Assembly: GCA_947359465.1 (NCBI GenBank)
Contig: OX375876.1
Coordinates: forward strand, 63,122,998-63,186,997
DNA from: Metellina segmentata
Taxonomy: Eukaryota > Arthropoda > Arachnida > Araneae > Tetragnathidae
Reading direction: 5' to 3'
Length of the DNA stretch: 64,000 bases
The notes beneath the pieces were generated by a model, which saw only the letters and a program-made list of their open reading frames with translations, made no database searches and was not told where the DNA came from. Both the position numbers and the translations under genes were made by a program. Below are positions 46,940 to 59,159 of this stretch, in pieces. Positions within the stretch are counted from its first letter, which is position 1; each line of letters starts with the position of its first letter.

Positions 46940-48150
46940 GTAGTCTTTGACACGACTATTTTCCAAAGTTCCTATGCACAATTTTGAATATCAGCATTTT
47001 TCTAAATTATTCAGTAGATCTCCGAAGATTCCTCATCAAAAAATACTCACCATGATACATTCCATGCCATCCTCGTGTTATTTATATCATAATCATATAT
47101 TTTGCTTATATCATTATTCAAATTCAGCGCTTTACGACCCTATTGGGCATAGAAAAGGGTAATAAATCGGCGATTAGTGCCTGAAACACAGGAGAGTCAG
47201 GTAAACGGTAAGGTAATTAAAGTAATTCATTACTCAAATAATCTATGAAAAGTACACCCTACATCAATTAAAACTTTGATACAGTTTGCAATTAATAATT
47301 TATATAGTTTTCATGTGGATATATAAACTTTAAAATATGTACGGGAGTAGATCGAATTTTAAGGGAATGGCATCGTTAAGATGAAATAATTCGTGAAATC
47401 TTAAAAGATGTTTTACCTTCAAAAGTGGCAGAATATTTTGAAATTATTCAATATTAATATTTTATTTACAATATTAAAAAAAGGTTTCCAACTGTGTAAT
47501 TACTGTGCTCTAAAATTATGTTCAAATACGTAAATGAATAACATAAAAGTGTTTATCCTAGTGTGACTTTAGTGCTAGTTATATTACTTTTTGTAACTAG
47601 CATGTCATCTTTTACTCACGAATGATACTGTTAATAATAATCTTGAGCGATTGTTATTTTAATGTATAACAAAACATCATCTGTAATTTATCGTCAAAGG
47701 GTGGTTGTTTAATTTCGAATAAGTTTGAAGGATTTAATGGGCTTCGAATTTTTTAATTTCTCTTATTAGAATCGTTTTTATAAAAAAAAAATAGTTACAT
47801 TTAAACATTTTCGAAAATAATACTAAATTGAACTTTTTGGTACTAAATTGGTGAGGTTTTTATTCACCATACCCTTTCAAAGTATTGTTTGTGTATTTAT
47901 AGTTAATACAAACACATTTCTACAGAGTGAAAGTTTTTAACTAGGACAATCATAACATAACCCATAAAACACTTCTGGTTTTTACAGAGGCTCAAATGAA
48001 TTAAATTACATATTGTAAAACCTTTTAAGCAATAATAATTTATTCATTTATGGATTGTTCAGACGAACTGCCATTATAGATCATAATACTTAAATAACTA
48101 TAGAACGCTTCCTAATATGATGGTGGCGTGCCATCCAAACAGTTGTTCAC
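46940..48150. other. AT-rich intergenic DNA
   Basis: Nothing coding or repetitive is recognised. Confidence 0.4.
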
Positions 48151-48154
48151 GTTA

Positions 48155-48278
48155 TCTGACCATTATTTAAAATTACGTGGCGTTATTTGTGTGTCTTTTC
48201 CTTCGGGATTGATCCTGGATCATACAAATAGTCCACTGTGTTGCTCCAGTGAGGCACTAATTGACTACCTAACACCCT
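48155..48278 (+). repeat. SINE-A 3' half
   Basis: tatctgaccattatttaaaa, cttcgggattgatcctggat, aatagtccactgtgttgctc and cagtgaggcactaattgac follow the order of the 28050 copy; the head is missing. Confidence 0.7.
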
Positions 48279-48796
48279 AATATGCTATTCATAGTTACTA
48301 CATTACCAAAATAAAGCTTTCAATATTTTTTTATTAAGCTGTACTCTAACGATGTAGATTTTAGACGATATAATTCAGAGATAACATATACTGTCAGCTT
48401 TGTACTTATGTTATATATATAATTCTAACAAATTAATATTTTTATTAACCAAGTGGGTAAGAATGGTCACAAGAACATTACATTCATACATTAAATCAGA
48501 ATATTAGTGTAGTTAAATTATTGTTTTATCATTTATGGGGTTGAAGGTGACACTCATATAAATTTAACTACTACTTAAAATTATTATTATTTATTAACTT
48601 GTGCATTTTTTACAGTAAAACTGTATTACATAAATCTATGTAAGTAACAATGGAGTGTTTGTTTGTGTGTTGAATATTTTCGACCCATTTCAAGTTTTTT
48701 TATTTTTTTGGACCATTCTGATGCCAAATCCGCCACTTGCGCGTTTAATGTCTGTCTGTCTGTATGTGTGTGTCCTATACACGTCCACTCGGTTTA

Positions 48797-49645
48797 ATAT
48801 ACATGGTGTCCGAACAGTTCCCGTACTGACGATACGTGAATTTATTATAGAAAAACAACACACTTTAAAATAATTATTTTTATGCCAATGGTAAAAAGTA
48901 CTTTTAACCTAAAGTAGGAAAAAAATTTGAACTTACATTTACAATAACTGTTCAAAATTTGCGCCCTTTTCTTGGAGGTAAAGCTGAAGGCGTTTGCGTA
49001 TGATTTTAGAAACTTGTTTCAATTTGCTGGGAGTGACTTCTTGTATCCGCTGTGTACTGGCAATTTTCAGATCATCTATTGTTTGGTGATTATCTTCATT
49101 AAATTTGTTTTTTAAATATCCCCACAGAAAAAAAGTCAGGGATGCTCAGATCAGGGGAACGAGGTGACCAAAGGTTTCTTCAGATGAGTCGATCGCAATA
49201 ATACGATCGCAATACCATAGGCAATAATAAAGCAGCTTCTCATTGTTCGGTGGCTGTAGCACCAGTAACATTTTTACACGAAAAGAACAAAAATGCAAAG
49301 CTATTAAAGCCTTATGTATCGAACCCTGTGATGTGTCCATTTGTTGTGACAAACACATCACGGATTGATGAGGGGATTGTAATATCCTCCGTTGAGTTTC
49401 TTGCACGAAGTATGGTGTAACGACTTTCGGTCTTCCACTTCTGTGTTTTGTGTAACATCCAACTCTCACGAAATCGCCGAACGAGTTGATATAGCGTATC
49501 ATTATTCGACATTGCATCATTTGGATATTTATGTCGCCAAAATTCCTTACAACTTTCATATGATTTACATTCAAAATAAGCCTCAAACAGCGCAATTCTC
49601 CGAATGCATGATAAACTCATCTTGCAATGAAGAACCAAGGCCAAC
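48797..49645 (-). pseudogene. IS630/mariner-type transposase pseudogene
   Basis: On the minus strand the start MSLSCIRRIALFEAYFE and the following HTH-like region read in one frame, then shift to RPKVVTPYFVQETQRRILQS and SVMCLSQQMDTSQGSIHKAL. The sequence then jumps to WSPRSPDLSIPDFF, the third catalytic Asp block, which continues after a one-base insertion in a T run as LWGYLKNKFNEDN and ends GANFEQLL. The first two catalytic Asp residues are deleted, so it is dead. A possible terminal repeat (tggtgtccgaacagttcccg) lies at about 48804-48823. Confidence 0.8.
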
Positions 49646-49711
49646 TAAAAAGACAGGCCCCGAAACTAACGGCGAGAAAGAAAGTCACGTGACCATCTTA
49701 GTCGAACTTCT
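49629..49711 (+). repeat. Left arm of a long-range inverted repeat
   Basis: ggccaactaaaaagacaggc and ccgaaac, then cacgtga and ttagtcgaac, recur reversed at 51788-51862. This arm lies just upstream of the decayed transposase start codon. Confidence 0.85.
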
Positions 49712-49714
49712 GCC

Positions 49715-51785
49715 GATCTCCGCTCGTTGAATCAATTGCATATCGTCGTTGCGCGGATAATACCCGATATGTAGCAGTTTTGTTTTTTTAAATTCAGGTT
49801 ATTTACGCCTTTTTCAAAAGAATATTCATAATATACACACCAAATGTCTCTTTCAGTTGATCATCTAGAAAAAAATACACGAAATCATACCAGCATTTCC
49901 CAAACTTTTCAGATTTGCGCACTGGTGTTTTTTGTAATATTTTTTTCCAATCCTTATTAAAATAATATGCCTGATAAAAAAATTGTGATTGTTATAAAAG
50001 GAAACGTATGAAAAAAAAAAAAAAAAAAAGCATAAAACATATATATACATGTACCATATTTTTTACTAGTTTTTCATTTATTTTTCTACTATTTTCTGAC
50101 GATCGGGTACCAAGCATGGACCCAATTTGACAAACACTCCACTGAAATGTACTGTTTCAAATACATTTAGTTAGTAGGGAAGGAAAACTACTATTTTTAA
50201 ATATAATTAACTCTAAAGAAAATTACAACTAGAGACCAAATAATGTTCAGATTTTTCTTTATTTTAGTAAAATTTTATTCATACAATGTAACACATGTAG
50301 TAGAAAAATTGATGTATTTAAAGAGATAGCACAATGATAACATTACAAAATGCATATTTATAATACAAAAGAAAACAATATTTATCTCTCACTATCAAAT
50401 ATTTTTGTTCAACTAAAATAGCAATATAAAAGCATAGGGTAAGGAGTCAGTCATTACATCATTTCTCATAGCTAGTCTAAGTATAAACACAAATTAAAAT
50501 AGAGTTCTAACGATGAAACAACTAGAACAAATGGAAACTAATGTTCAGTAATCTACCTTTTCATAGATCAAATTAAAACAAAAGTCAGATGTTAATACAA
50601 AATGATAAATTGTACAACAGCTAATTTTAATCACCTTCCTTAAAAAACAGTTTCTTCAAAACATCTTTAGGGCAGAATTGTAAATTTATTTGGAGTATTT
50701 TCTTCATGACTAATGTGCACTAATTGCTGTATGGGAATAGATGAATTTAATACTAATATCTTTACTGACCATTAACGAAATTTGTAAAGGAAACCGTATC
50801 AATGAATTAAAGTATTACATTCCTAGATATAGCTAGAACTGTAAGTGCAACTGGTGGAAATCTAGTATCCGCTGTGGTAGTCGCCAAATTAAATTTTTGC
50901 GCCAAATCAAGAGGGCAGCCAATCTAAGCAAATCCAAGCTTGACGTCCAAAATCCGGATGTTTTTCTAAACGGCGTTTTTTTTCCCTCGCTTTTTAAAAC
51001 CTTTACGACAATTTTTAAAAATCAAGGAGTTAAACCTGGACGTAATTGATGAAACAACGGACATGTTTAGATTAAATATCACACAGAAAAATTAGAAAAT
51101 TTTCAAGTGAAATTTGTTCTATTGTATAAAAAGGTTTTTTCCTTTTTTAAAAAATTATTCCTATTGATATATTCCTACTTGTATATTCTGATATTTTACT
51201 TTACTTTTTTAAACGCTACTTGCAAACGCAATCCAACGAACGAAGCATTGTAGAATTCTTTCTGAATAGGGTTAAGCCTTAAAACTGAATGAAAAGCGCG
51301 AAAACTGAATCCACTGCCATTACAAATCAATTACAGGGAAGTGAGCAACAAAAGGGGGAAAAATCGTAACTTACAATCTGCAATTTCAAAAATCAAATTT
51401 CATCCATGAAGAAAAATAGCGTTCCACATGAACTGCACATTCTAAGATTCAAAGAAAAACCAAATTTAAATTAATAAGCAAAACAAAAATATTGTAACTT
51501 ACACAATCTCCAATTTCAAAATAAAAATCAATCCAGTGAGAAAAATTCCACAGTCCAAAATTTTCAACACAAGGAACAAATATCAAGAAATCTAGGTAAA
51601 AAATAGCGGTACAACAATTCCAAATAAAATTACTCCGTTCGTTCTACGAAGCAGGTGTAATATCGTTATGAAAAAATTTAGGGTTGACAGAAAATGACTA
51701 AAACAACAAAAACACTTTTGGCAATAAATCGTCCAAAAGTTGTAACTTAGCATGTATTACATACCTTATGTTTACTCGTCTCGTA
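49715..51785. other. AT-rich DNA between inverted-repeat arms
   Basis: No coding frame or known element is seen. An A run of 18 lies near 50011-50029. A slightly GC-richer patch at 50850-50990 is unassigned. Confidence 0.4.
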
Positions 51786-51787
51786 GT

Positions 51788-51862
51788 CCAAGACTTCGAC
51801 TAAGTTGATCACGTGATATTTTGGTTTCGGGGCCTGTCTTTCTAGTTGGCCTTGTGAAGAAC
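51788..51862 (-). repeat. Right arm of a long-range inverted repeat
   Basis: Reversed, this gives the same ggccaactagaaagacaggc / ccgaaac block as 49629-49711, with about a dozen differences over 75 bp. A candidate outer terminus, tacgggattttttagaacac, lies at 51998-52017 and weakly mirrors 48804-48823 reversed. Confidence 0.85.
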
Positions 51863-52029
51863 AAAATGACGTGGAACTTTATTATAGCACTCGAACGCGA
51901 AGAAAACCAAACGATAAATATTATAGACTCGATAAAACTATAAGCAGACGATAAAACTAAATTAAAAAAACTTGGGCAATATTTTATCAAAGTTGGATTA
52001 CGGGATTTTTTAGAACACTCTGTATTTTC

Positions 52030-53200
52030 TAGAAAAACTGCAACTGTGAGTACTTATCTTCATTTAGTGTCTGAAATTGGTTGCGTGTATGTCTGTCCAT
52101 CTTACTGTTCTATGTTCGATTTTGTCTTTGTGTGCAGATATTTGATTGCAATGTGCTTTATTTCATAAATTATATATTAGTTTAGTGAATATAAAATTAA
52201 ATATTTCTTTATTGTTGTATTTAGATCAACGGCTGAGTAAGTATACTGAAATCAATCATAATTTGATCGTTTTGGAAAAAATGGAATGTATATTGAATAT
52301 TACAATTATTTGGATCGCTTTACCAGTACTGCTGAAATATAACGTAATTTACAACGAACGGGAATGAAACGAAAACTCGTCTTGGTTGACCGTGCGCAGT
52401 GATATTTTCTGTTTCTTTCGCTCTGAATTAATTTCGCATTTCTAAATTTTGTTCACTTTTTAGTTGTAATAGGCAATATTGCAAGATCAAGAGATAAAAA
52501 AGAATTAATATCATTAAAACGACTTTTTCTCATTCAACTTTTATTTTGTTTTATTTCGTTGTTTTCTTTTGCTTTCTGCTTTCAATATTTATTATTTTAA
52601 TAAATTGTATTTCCTGTTCATCAAACGCAACACAACTGCAAATTTTTCGAATGAAAGTGGCTGGTAAGTAAGAATAAAGCAGATTTTAAGTGTAACTATG
52701 TGGTTATTGAAAGAAGAATAATGTTTACAAATCCGAACTAGAACTTTTCAAACATAAAAAAAAAATTCTTTGTCATAATGAGCGACGATTTTGAAATTAC
52801 ACAATGTCGCATGCATGATGCAAGAGTGTCATAAGTAAAAAAAATATTATTTTGTCGATTATGAGTGCGAGAGTACTCGCCGTAAATCATCATTTGTATT
52901 ATTTGAGTTGATGAAAATAACTTAAGAAAGGGAATTACAAATCTCCTTCAAAATCGTATTTTGTAGTAGTAACCTTAGTTTCACCTTTCTTCATCTTGTA
53001 GTTTTGTCATACAGCAAGGGTGCGGTGTATGTGAAATGTATTACATCAATGGATATGAATGTGTAGGATTTGTGTCCAAAGTAAGTTGTAGAAATAATAA
53101 CGATCGCGAAAGGTGTTAAAATATTATTTTTATTCTACAAAAGATATAATTCATTATATATTTTGATCATCTCTTAAATCTAGAGTAAACCAATTCAAAC
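52030..53200. other. AT-rich intergenic DNA
   Basis: No gene or element is recognised. Confidence 0.45.
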
Positions 53201-53219
53201 CGAGTAAGGTCGAGTATTT

Positions 53220-54700
53220 TGCTAGTTTATATATAAAAATTTTCTTAACAGGCAGAAAAGAAATTTAGAAAAATAATTTCAATTTACTCGTGAGTTTACA
53301 CAAAATCAAAACTGTCACACCGATTTCACAACAAACTCATTCATTATACACATAAAAAAAATACCATTAAAATTCTCAAGCTTCTTTGACATTCAATTTT
53401 CAACTTCTCACCTCGAATATTAAAAAATGACACCCAATTATTCCCAGTGCTCGTAAACGTAAAACCATTTGATTCAGTTATTTATCTTTGTGGTAAAATG
53501 CTTTGAACTACTAAATGAATATTTTTAAAGGAATTTATATAAATTTCCCATTTAGGTCTGAATTTTTCGTTTTCAACTTCTGGTTTGGAAAAAATCATAG
53601 ATCTTTGTATGAACTTATTGAAATTTGATGTTTTTCTCTTACCGTTGAGTCGTTGACTCACTTATAGATTTTATATTAAAAATACCCTAAATTAATATAA
53701 GAATATTCTTACCATACAAAAGGAAGGTACATAAATTATTTTAAGTTCACTAAAACAAACAATATCTCTCAAATCCATGGCAACACGGCCAAATCACTTA
53801 TAAATCATGCGCATAGAATAATTCTCATTAAAATACCCACGCTCTTTTATCATTCCATTCGTAACATCTTTCCTCGTACTACTGACATATAATACCCAAT
53901 TATTTCACTTGCGCGTAAAAGTAAAATCGTTTGATTCATTTTACACTTTATTTTAAATATGCATTGAATTAATACATTATTATACCTGTAGCCCAGTTAA
54001 GAAGAGTAACGTATTAGCTTACGAAGGGTTGCAAGTTCGAATCGAACAAAAGATAGTCAAGTACAAAGTAGATTGGATCATGTTAAAACTGCCGTGGCAT
54101 AAATGTTTTAACGTTGGTGTGGAAGTTTAGAGAGTGGGGTGCAAGCTCAAGTATGACCTCGTCATCTGACCGTGGTTCAAATTTACGTAGTGTTGCTCTC
54201 GGATCTTTCGCTATGTGTTTGCCTGGCCGTCACCAATAGCCCGTTGAGTTGCCTTATTGTGACTTTAATTAAAATGCCTACTTACTTCTTACGTGAATGT
54301 AAATGAATTCTCCATGCTTTACTGAAATGCGCTTATCCTACTGGCTTTTGAAGGAAGCACACATCTATTATTGTGCCTTCTAAAGAAAAAGGTTTAACGC
54401 ATTACCGTTGGCTCACTTGTGCATTTCACCGAAAAGAGTACATCAAATATAAGAATATTCTTAACATGCAAGGAAATTTAAATAAATGTGACTTCGAGTT
54501 TACAAAACCAAAATTGTGTCTCCCCAAATCCACAACAACACACAGCCAAAAAACTCATTCATCATACCGCGTAAAAAATGCCCATTAAAATTCCCACTCT
54601 CTTTTATCATTCCATTCCCAACGTCTCTCCTTGTACTGCTAACAAATGATACCCAATTAATCCCGTGCGCGTAAACGTAAAACCGTTTATCTCATCACCA
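53220..54700. repeat. Three-copy segmental repeat, unit about 460 bp
   Basis: Copy A (about 53220-53520), copy B (about 53645-53960) and copy C (about 54400-54700) share in order agaatattcttaacatgc-type, aaatcca.aacaa, cattaaaatnccca.tctc, ttttatcattccattc and a core acccaattaatcccg / gcgcgtaaacgtaaaaccgttt-like. acccaatta lies at 53432, 53893 and 54651. A-B spacing is about 461; B-C spacing is about 758 but includes a SINE of about 300 bp, leaving about 460. Copy C is the least degraded in the core. Confidence 0.8.
53990..54286 (+). repeat. SINE-A, full length with good B box
   Basis: The head is tagcccagttaagaagagta and gggttgcaagttcgaatcga (B box GTTCGAATC, 54035-54043). The body is aacgttggtgtggaagttta, cctcgtcatctgaccgtggt, gctctcggatctttcgctat, and it ends ccaatagcccgttgagttgc, gtgactttaatta. 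It lies in the spacer between copies B and C of the 460-bp repeat. Confidence 0.8.
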
Positions 54701-55160
54701 ATATTTTCCCTGCCACGGCCCGCTTAACGCAGTAGATATTTTCAAAAGCTCATATTAATCATTTTATCTAACTCCGGAAAGCGCAGGATCGATGTTTAAG
54801 AAAAGGGATTTGCCCGGAAAGATGCGTTTATTTCCACCGATAACTGATCTGTCTCTTAGCCGCCAGATAACGGTCAGTAAGTTAAGCTATAACCATTACC
54901 GATGTTGATACAAGCCGACTCGTTGGATTCGGTTGTACCGGAAGGTTGGAATGTTACTGCGCTTTCGCATTTTAACGGTAAAGGAGTGATACGTTTATGG
55001 AGTGAGAGAAGAGGGACTTTTCCTTCATTGCAAAATTGGAGTTTCCCTCCGCGTTTATTGGAGCTGGCAGTCGCATTAGAAATGGAGTGGAAGTTGTGGA
55101 AGTCCGTAGATAATGACAGATGGCTATATCAGACTTGTTATTGGTGAATCTACTGGGTAT
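54700..55160. other. GC-richer unique island
   Basis: This continues from copy C of the 460-bp repeat into balanced, non-repetitive sequence (cggaaagcgcaggatcgatg, gccgccagataacggtcagt). An 81-codon plus-strand open frame at 54902-55147 has no recognisable domain. Possible conserved non-coding DNA. Confidence 0.25.
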
Positions 55161-55500
55161 TTTTATGTAAATGTCATTTCGTTTTGGAATACCTTAAATA
55201 AAGCATTTCCAATTTAATATTTACACATTATTTACTCGCTGGCTATAGGAATATGACGTCTGGTAAATGACATCCTCTGTTCTTGCTGTAAGTATGTAAC
55301 CTTTCGATAGAACATTTAGATCATTACGCTTGAGCACACTTTCAGTGTGATGTGTTCAATTACTTCATGACAGGTTTATTTAAGTTGTATGTTTGTTAGG
55401 GTAGACGTTTCTTTGAGTGACCACATATAAAAATTCCTACATTGTAAAATCATAGGAATGAGGAAGCCAGTCGACTTTGCCCGATTTTGATACTATTCAT

Positions 55501-55703
55501 CCAGGTTGGTTGTGTTATGTAGAACAAGTACCGTATTTTGTCGTGTTGAATAGGACACGACATGTAATGGACACACACACACATACAAAGATATTTTTAC
55601 TATCACAGAAAGGAGAAATACACCCATGGAGGAATAGAACCTGCGCCGACACCTCACAGGTTGATAGCGCAGTGGGCGAAACCACTGAGCCACTATAGTC
55701 CGA
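55501..55703 (-). repeat. SINE-B, full length with tRNA-like head
   Basis: On the minus strand it begins CGGACTATAGTGGCTCAGTG (A box TGGCTCAGTGG), then GGTTCTATTCC (B box). The body has gtatttctcctttctgtgat, agtaaaaatatctttgtatg and a gtccattacatgtcgtgtcc stretch, with a worn tail ending acaaccaacc. This copy defines the family head and shows it is tRNA-derived. Confidence 0.85.
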
Positions 55704-55709
55704 TTATTA

Positions 55710-57080
55710 ATTGGCCAGGAAATACGTCATTTAGAATTTGCATGGTTGCATGAGCGGCATTAACGTGTTGCTCCCTATAACAGCAAGCCACAATCTGAGA
55801 TAATGCTAATCATGAAATATCCTAACAGAGAACATCGACACAATCAAACCATAGTGAAACATGGCAAATGCTATCACTCCGCAACTAAAAACTTTGAACT
55901 TCCATCCTTGCTCAAATCTTATCAGCTCTAATAGCACTTACATTGTTAATAATAACACTATAAGCAATTGTTTTTTTTTATTCTCATGTATATTTTGTCC
56001 AATCCCTGTATGTATAACGGGAACCCTTATCATGAGTAGCTCACTATGAACACAGATAACGAGTGATTACACGTGCCATGCGTTCGGCTATAGGTGGCAT
56101 CACTCCTCATGACAATTGACCAAAGCTCATTTTGATAGTCAAACTGCTTCAAAACCAATAAGTCCAAATCTGCTCCTAGAGCAAAAGCGCAAAGACAAGG
56201 GTTCGTCAAATCTGTCACGATTCGTTACGGTGGGCTCAAACCACTTTTTCCGCAGCGTGTCCATCACAAACCATTTTTACCTGTCCTATTGGACGGGGGG
56301 TAAGGGGGACACCTGCTGTGTCCAAAATGTCCAAAGTCTTGTCGATTTTCAGACCGAAATTGCATTTTAGTTCGTTCACGATGGAAAGTAACCGCATTTT
56401 CACATTCGAAAAAAGTGTTCCAATAATGCCTACACGAAAATTGCCAACTGTATAATTGTTGTAAATGATTCATTCAGAAGTTATTCCAAATCAACATGTT
56501 GCGCTCACAAATTCCTTTTAAATTCCAAATATCAGAATTAAAATTTGGTAGTTCATTATCATTTTTATAGATCAATACTAATTATTGTTAAAAAATGTGT
56601 TTTTATTTCTTTCATTTATATCGACTTTCGAGTTTTGCTAGCCAATTTCCCATGCAGTCTGATAGTTGACCTTTCATAATTTTGCAAATTACAGAAGAAT
56701 GTGGAATTTAGGAACTGATCGGGATTGGGATTACCGTGAGTTTAGAGGAACTAAATAACCGACATATTTACGGAGGCACTAAATGTTTATTTTCATGATG
56801 ATGAGAAATACAGTCGCATCGCAATCTACAGTATTTAGAAATATATAATGCTATCAAAAATGCTTACTTTTCTTTATAATCGGACATTAGAGGTTTACGT
56901 ACCTATGAAAAGAAAACATAGCTTTCATACGTACGAGCATATATGTCTCATTGCATGCCATAATCCATGTTTATTCTTAAAATTAATAGTTACTTGAATA
57001 TACAGTCAACGATTGGCACAAGTGTAAATGGATTCACGAAACAAGTCTAGCCCTGTGTATTGGTATTCAACTTAATAATT
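55710..57080. other. Intergenic DNA with a modest GC-richer patch
   Basis: 56030-56400 is less AT-rich and open in both orientations (62-84 codons) without a family match. The rest is AT-rich and featureless. Confidence 0.35.
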
Positions 57081-57082
57081 TA

Positions 57083-57107
57083 AGGAGCCATAAGACCCAA
57101 ACCAACC
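57083..57107 (+). repeat. SINE-B tail fragment
   Basis: ggagccataagacccaaacc then aacc matches the terminal motif of family B. Confidence 0.35.
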
Positions 57108-57894
57108 TAAAAAGTTTAGCGCATTGATTGACAAACATAATTAATAATTTAAAACATTTGCAATGCCGTGAGTGTAATAAGAGCTTGCCTTTCAATGGAA
57201 CAGGTGTTTCTCCGGTTTTTTTTGTTGTTGTCCGAATTACGGAGTGCAAGTAATCGTAGTAAGAGACGATAGTAATAAAAGTGACTGGTAACAAAGACCA
57301 ATGAATACGAATTATATTAGTACTCTGCAATCATGGCTGGTCCTCTCCTCAAATAATAAATGAATTTAGCTAAAAGTGTGTTAATTCAAGACACAATATT
57401 TTCAGTTGCCATTGGCGAGCGAAATTTTTACTTTGTCGAATAAAAATTATGTCAAACAGTAGATATAGTTTTTATTGGCTTCAAATCTCTAAGAAATTCT
57501 AGTTGTCCCACTCTCAGAAGTCGACCGAGCCGGCCATTGCAAGATAATAGTGTGATAAACCACGTGGTTAAGTATGTGCGCCCCCCTTTCACCGATAAGC
57601 AAGACCAGGAAAGCTTCGCAGCGCACTTTTTTTAGGACCTGCCAATGATTCAACAGGCGCCGATTGTGCATGCAATTCGCAACCAAAAACGACTCCAGTA
57701 TACGCTGGTACGAACTTCCATATTCTCGATCATGTGAGCGAAATTAATTTTGACAGCTTGCCAAAAGTAAGATTTGGGGGTTTCAAACTTGTTTTAAAGA
57801 AAACACGTGCACTCGCTTTCTCATAGCTACTGGTACGGCGAACCTCCCAGATTTTTAATCTCCTGGCCTGATGATACATTTAGTGGTCTCCGAC

Positions 57895-57899
<5 letters not shown>

Positions 57900-57959
<60 letters not shown>
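57900..57959. repeat. (TA)n microsatellite, left of the Tc1-like pseudogene
   Basis: A pure 60-bp dinucleotide run that ends where the transposon-like sequence begins. Confidence 0.98.
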
Positions 57960-57963
<4 letters not shown>

Positions 57964-58970
57964 ACACCTAAATAACATGTAACCTTGTCTAATATGGTGT
58001 AGGAAAACCGTGAGGCAATGGATAGCGATCACGCACTTTCCTCTCCAATGTAGTCCACAAGGATTCTATAATGCAATAGTATTAAGGTCTGGTGACTGTG
58101 GTGGCCAGGGGGATGTGACAAAACATCCTCGTGCTCAGAAAATTAGTCCTGGACGACGTGAGCTGTGTGAACAGGGGCTTTGTCGTCTTGGAAGATACCA
58201 TCACCATTTTGAGACAAAGTTTGTACCATGGAATGGACTTGATTGGCCAAAATGGTCACATAATCCTTGGCCATATTGTGCCCTTTCAGAGTAATCATGG
58301 GGACCTCAGAAAACCACGATATGGCTGCCCAAACCATCAGAGAACCACCACCATGTTTCATTCTTGGCAACAAGCAGTCGGTATTATAGGCTTGGGATGG
58401 CGTTCGCCAGACGTAAACTCGGCCAGAAGTGGGAAACATTGTGAAACAAGACACATCCGAAAAAATTACTGCCTTCCATTGCTCCATAGTCCAAGCTTTA
58501 TGACTAAAACACCACTTTTTCCTGTTTCAGGCATTAGCATCACTGATGAATGGTTTTCGAATTGTAACTCGTCCAGAAATACCCTGCTTATGAAGCTCCC
58601 TTCTTATTGTTTTGATACTCATAGTAAGTAACTTTTGCAGTTGTGGTCTTTTTATTTTTTGTCACAATCCTCCTTAATGATCGTCTGTCACAATCATTCA
58701 ACACATTTTGGTCTCCGCTGTGATTTAGCGGATGATGTTTTTCCCGTTTTGAAGTATGTGTATTAAATTTTAGTTACAGTACCTCTTGAAACACTAAACA
58801 CTTCAGCTATCTTGCTTACAGAAGCACCCACTAAACAAGCTCCAACAATTTGCCCACGTTCGAAGTCTTTTAGCTCTGACATGATGCAATTACAACTTCA
58901 CAGAACAGTGCACCGACAACGACTTACCTGCGCAGCGTATTTGAGACGTTGTATAGGTGGCGTCAGTAGG

Positions 58971-58973
<3 letters not shown>
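57960..58973 (-). mobile_element. Tc1-like transposon, non-functional
   Basis: It lies between two TA tracts, in keeping with Tc1 integration at TA. The right end, reversed, reads CACCTACTGACGCCACCTAT, a plausible terminal repeat. The left end keeps only CACCTA plus scattered matches. It carries the pseudogene described at 58010-58882. Confidence 0.7.
58010..58882 (-). pseudogene. Tc1-like transposase pseudogene
   Basis: ATG at 58880-58882 starts MSELKDFERGQIVGACLVGA and SVSKIAEVFSVSRGTVTKI, the N-terminal helix-turn-helix, which ends at an in-frame stop. The catalytic part at 58143-58487 reads VIFSDVSCFTMFPTSGRVYV (first Asp; usual Glu after it is Val), KHGGGSLMVWAAIS and IFQDDKAPVHTA (second Asp). 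The catalytic Glu block is split by about 8 extra bases: PWPPQSPDLN in one frame and IIESLWTTLERKVRDRYP in another. Several stops and frameshifts make it dead. Confidence 0.9.

Positions 58974-59012
<39 letters not shown>
58974..59012. repeat. (TA)n microsatellite, right of the Tc1-like pseudogene
   Basis: A 39-bp TA run that begins right after the transposon end. It leads into a short-period attagtattatatat minisatellite at about 59028-59150. Confidence 0.95.
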
Positions 59013-59017
<5 letters not shown>

Positions 59018-59159
59018 AAAACTTGTACTTATTATTATTATATATATCATTATTATATATTAGTATTATATATATTATTATTATATATTAGTATTATATA
59101 TATATTATTATTATGTATATTAGTATTATATATTAGTATTATATATATTGCTCAAATTT

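Noticed and set aside
49392..49730. 112-codon plus-strand open frame
   Set aside because: Antisense of the decayed IS630/mariner-type transposase.
58131..58631. 166-codon plus-strand open frame
   Set aside because: Antisense of the Tc1-like transposase pseudogene.
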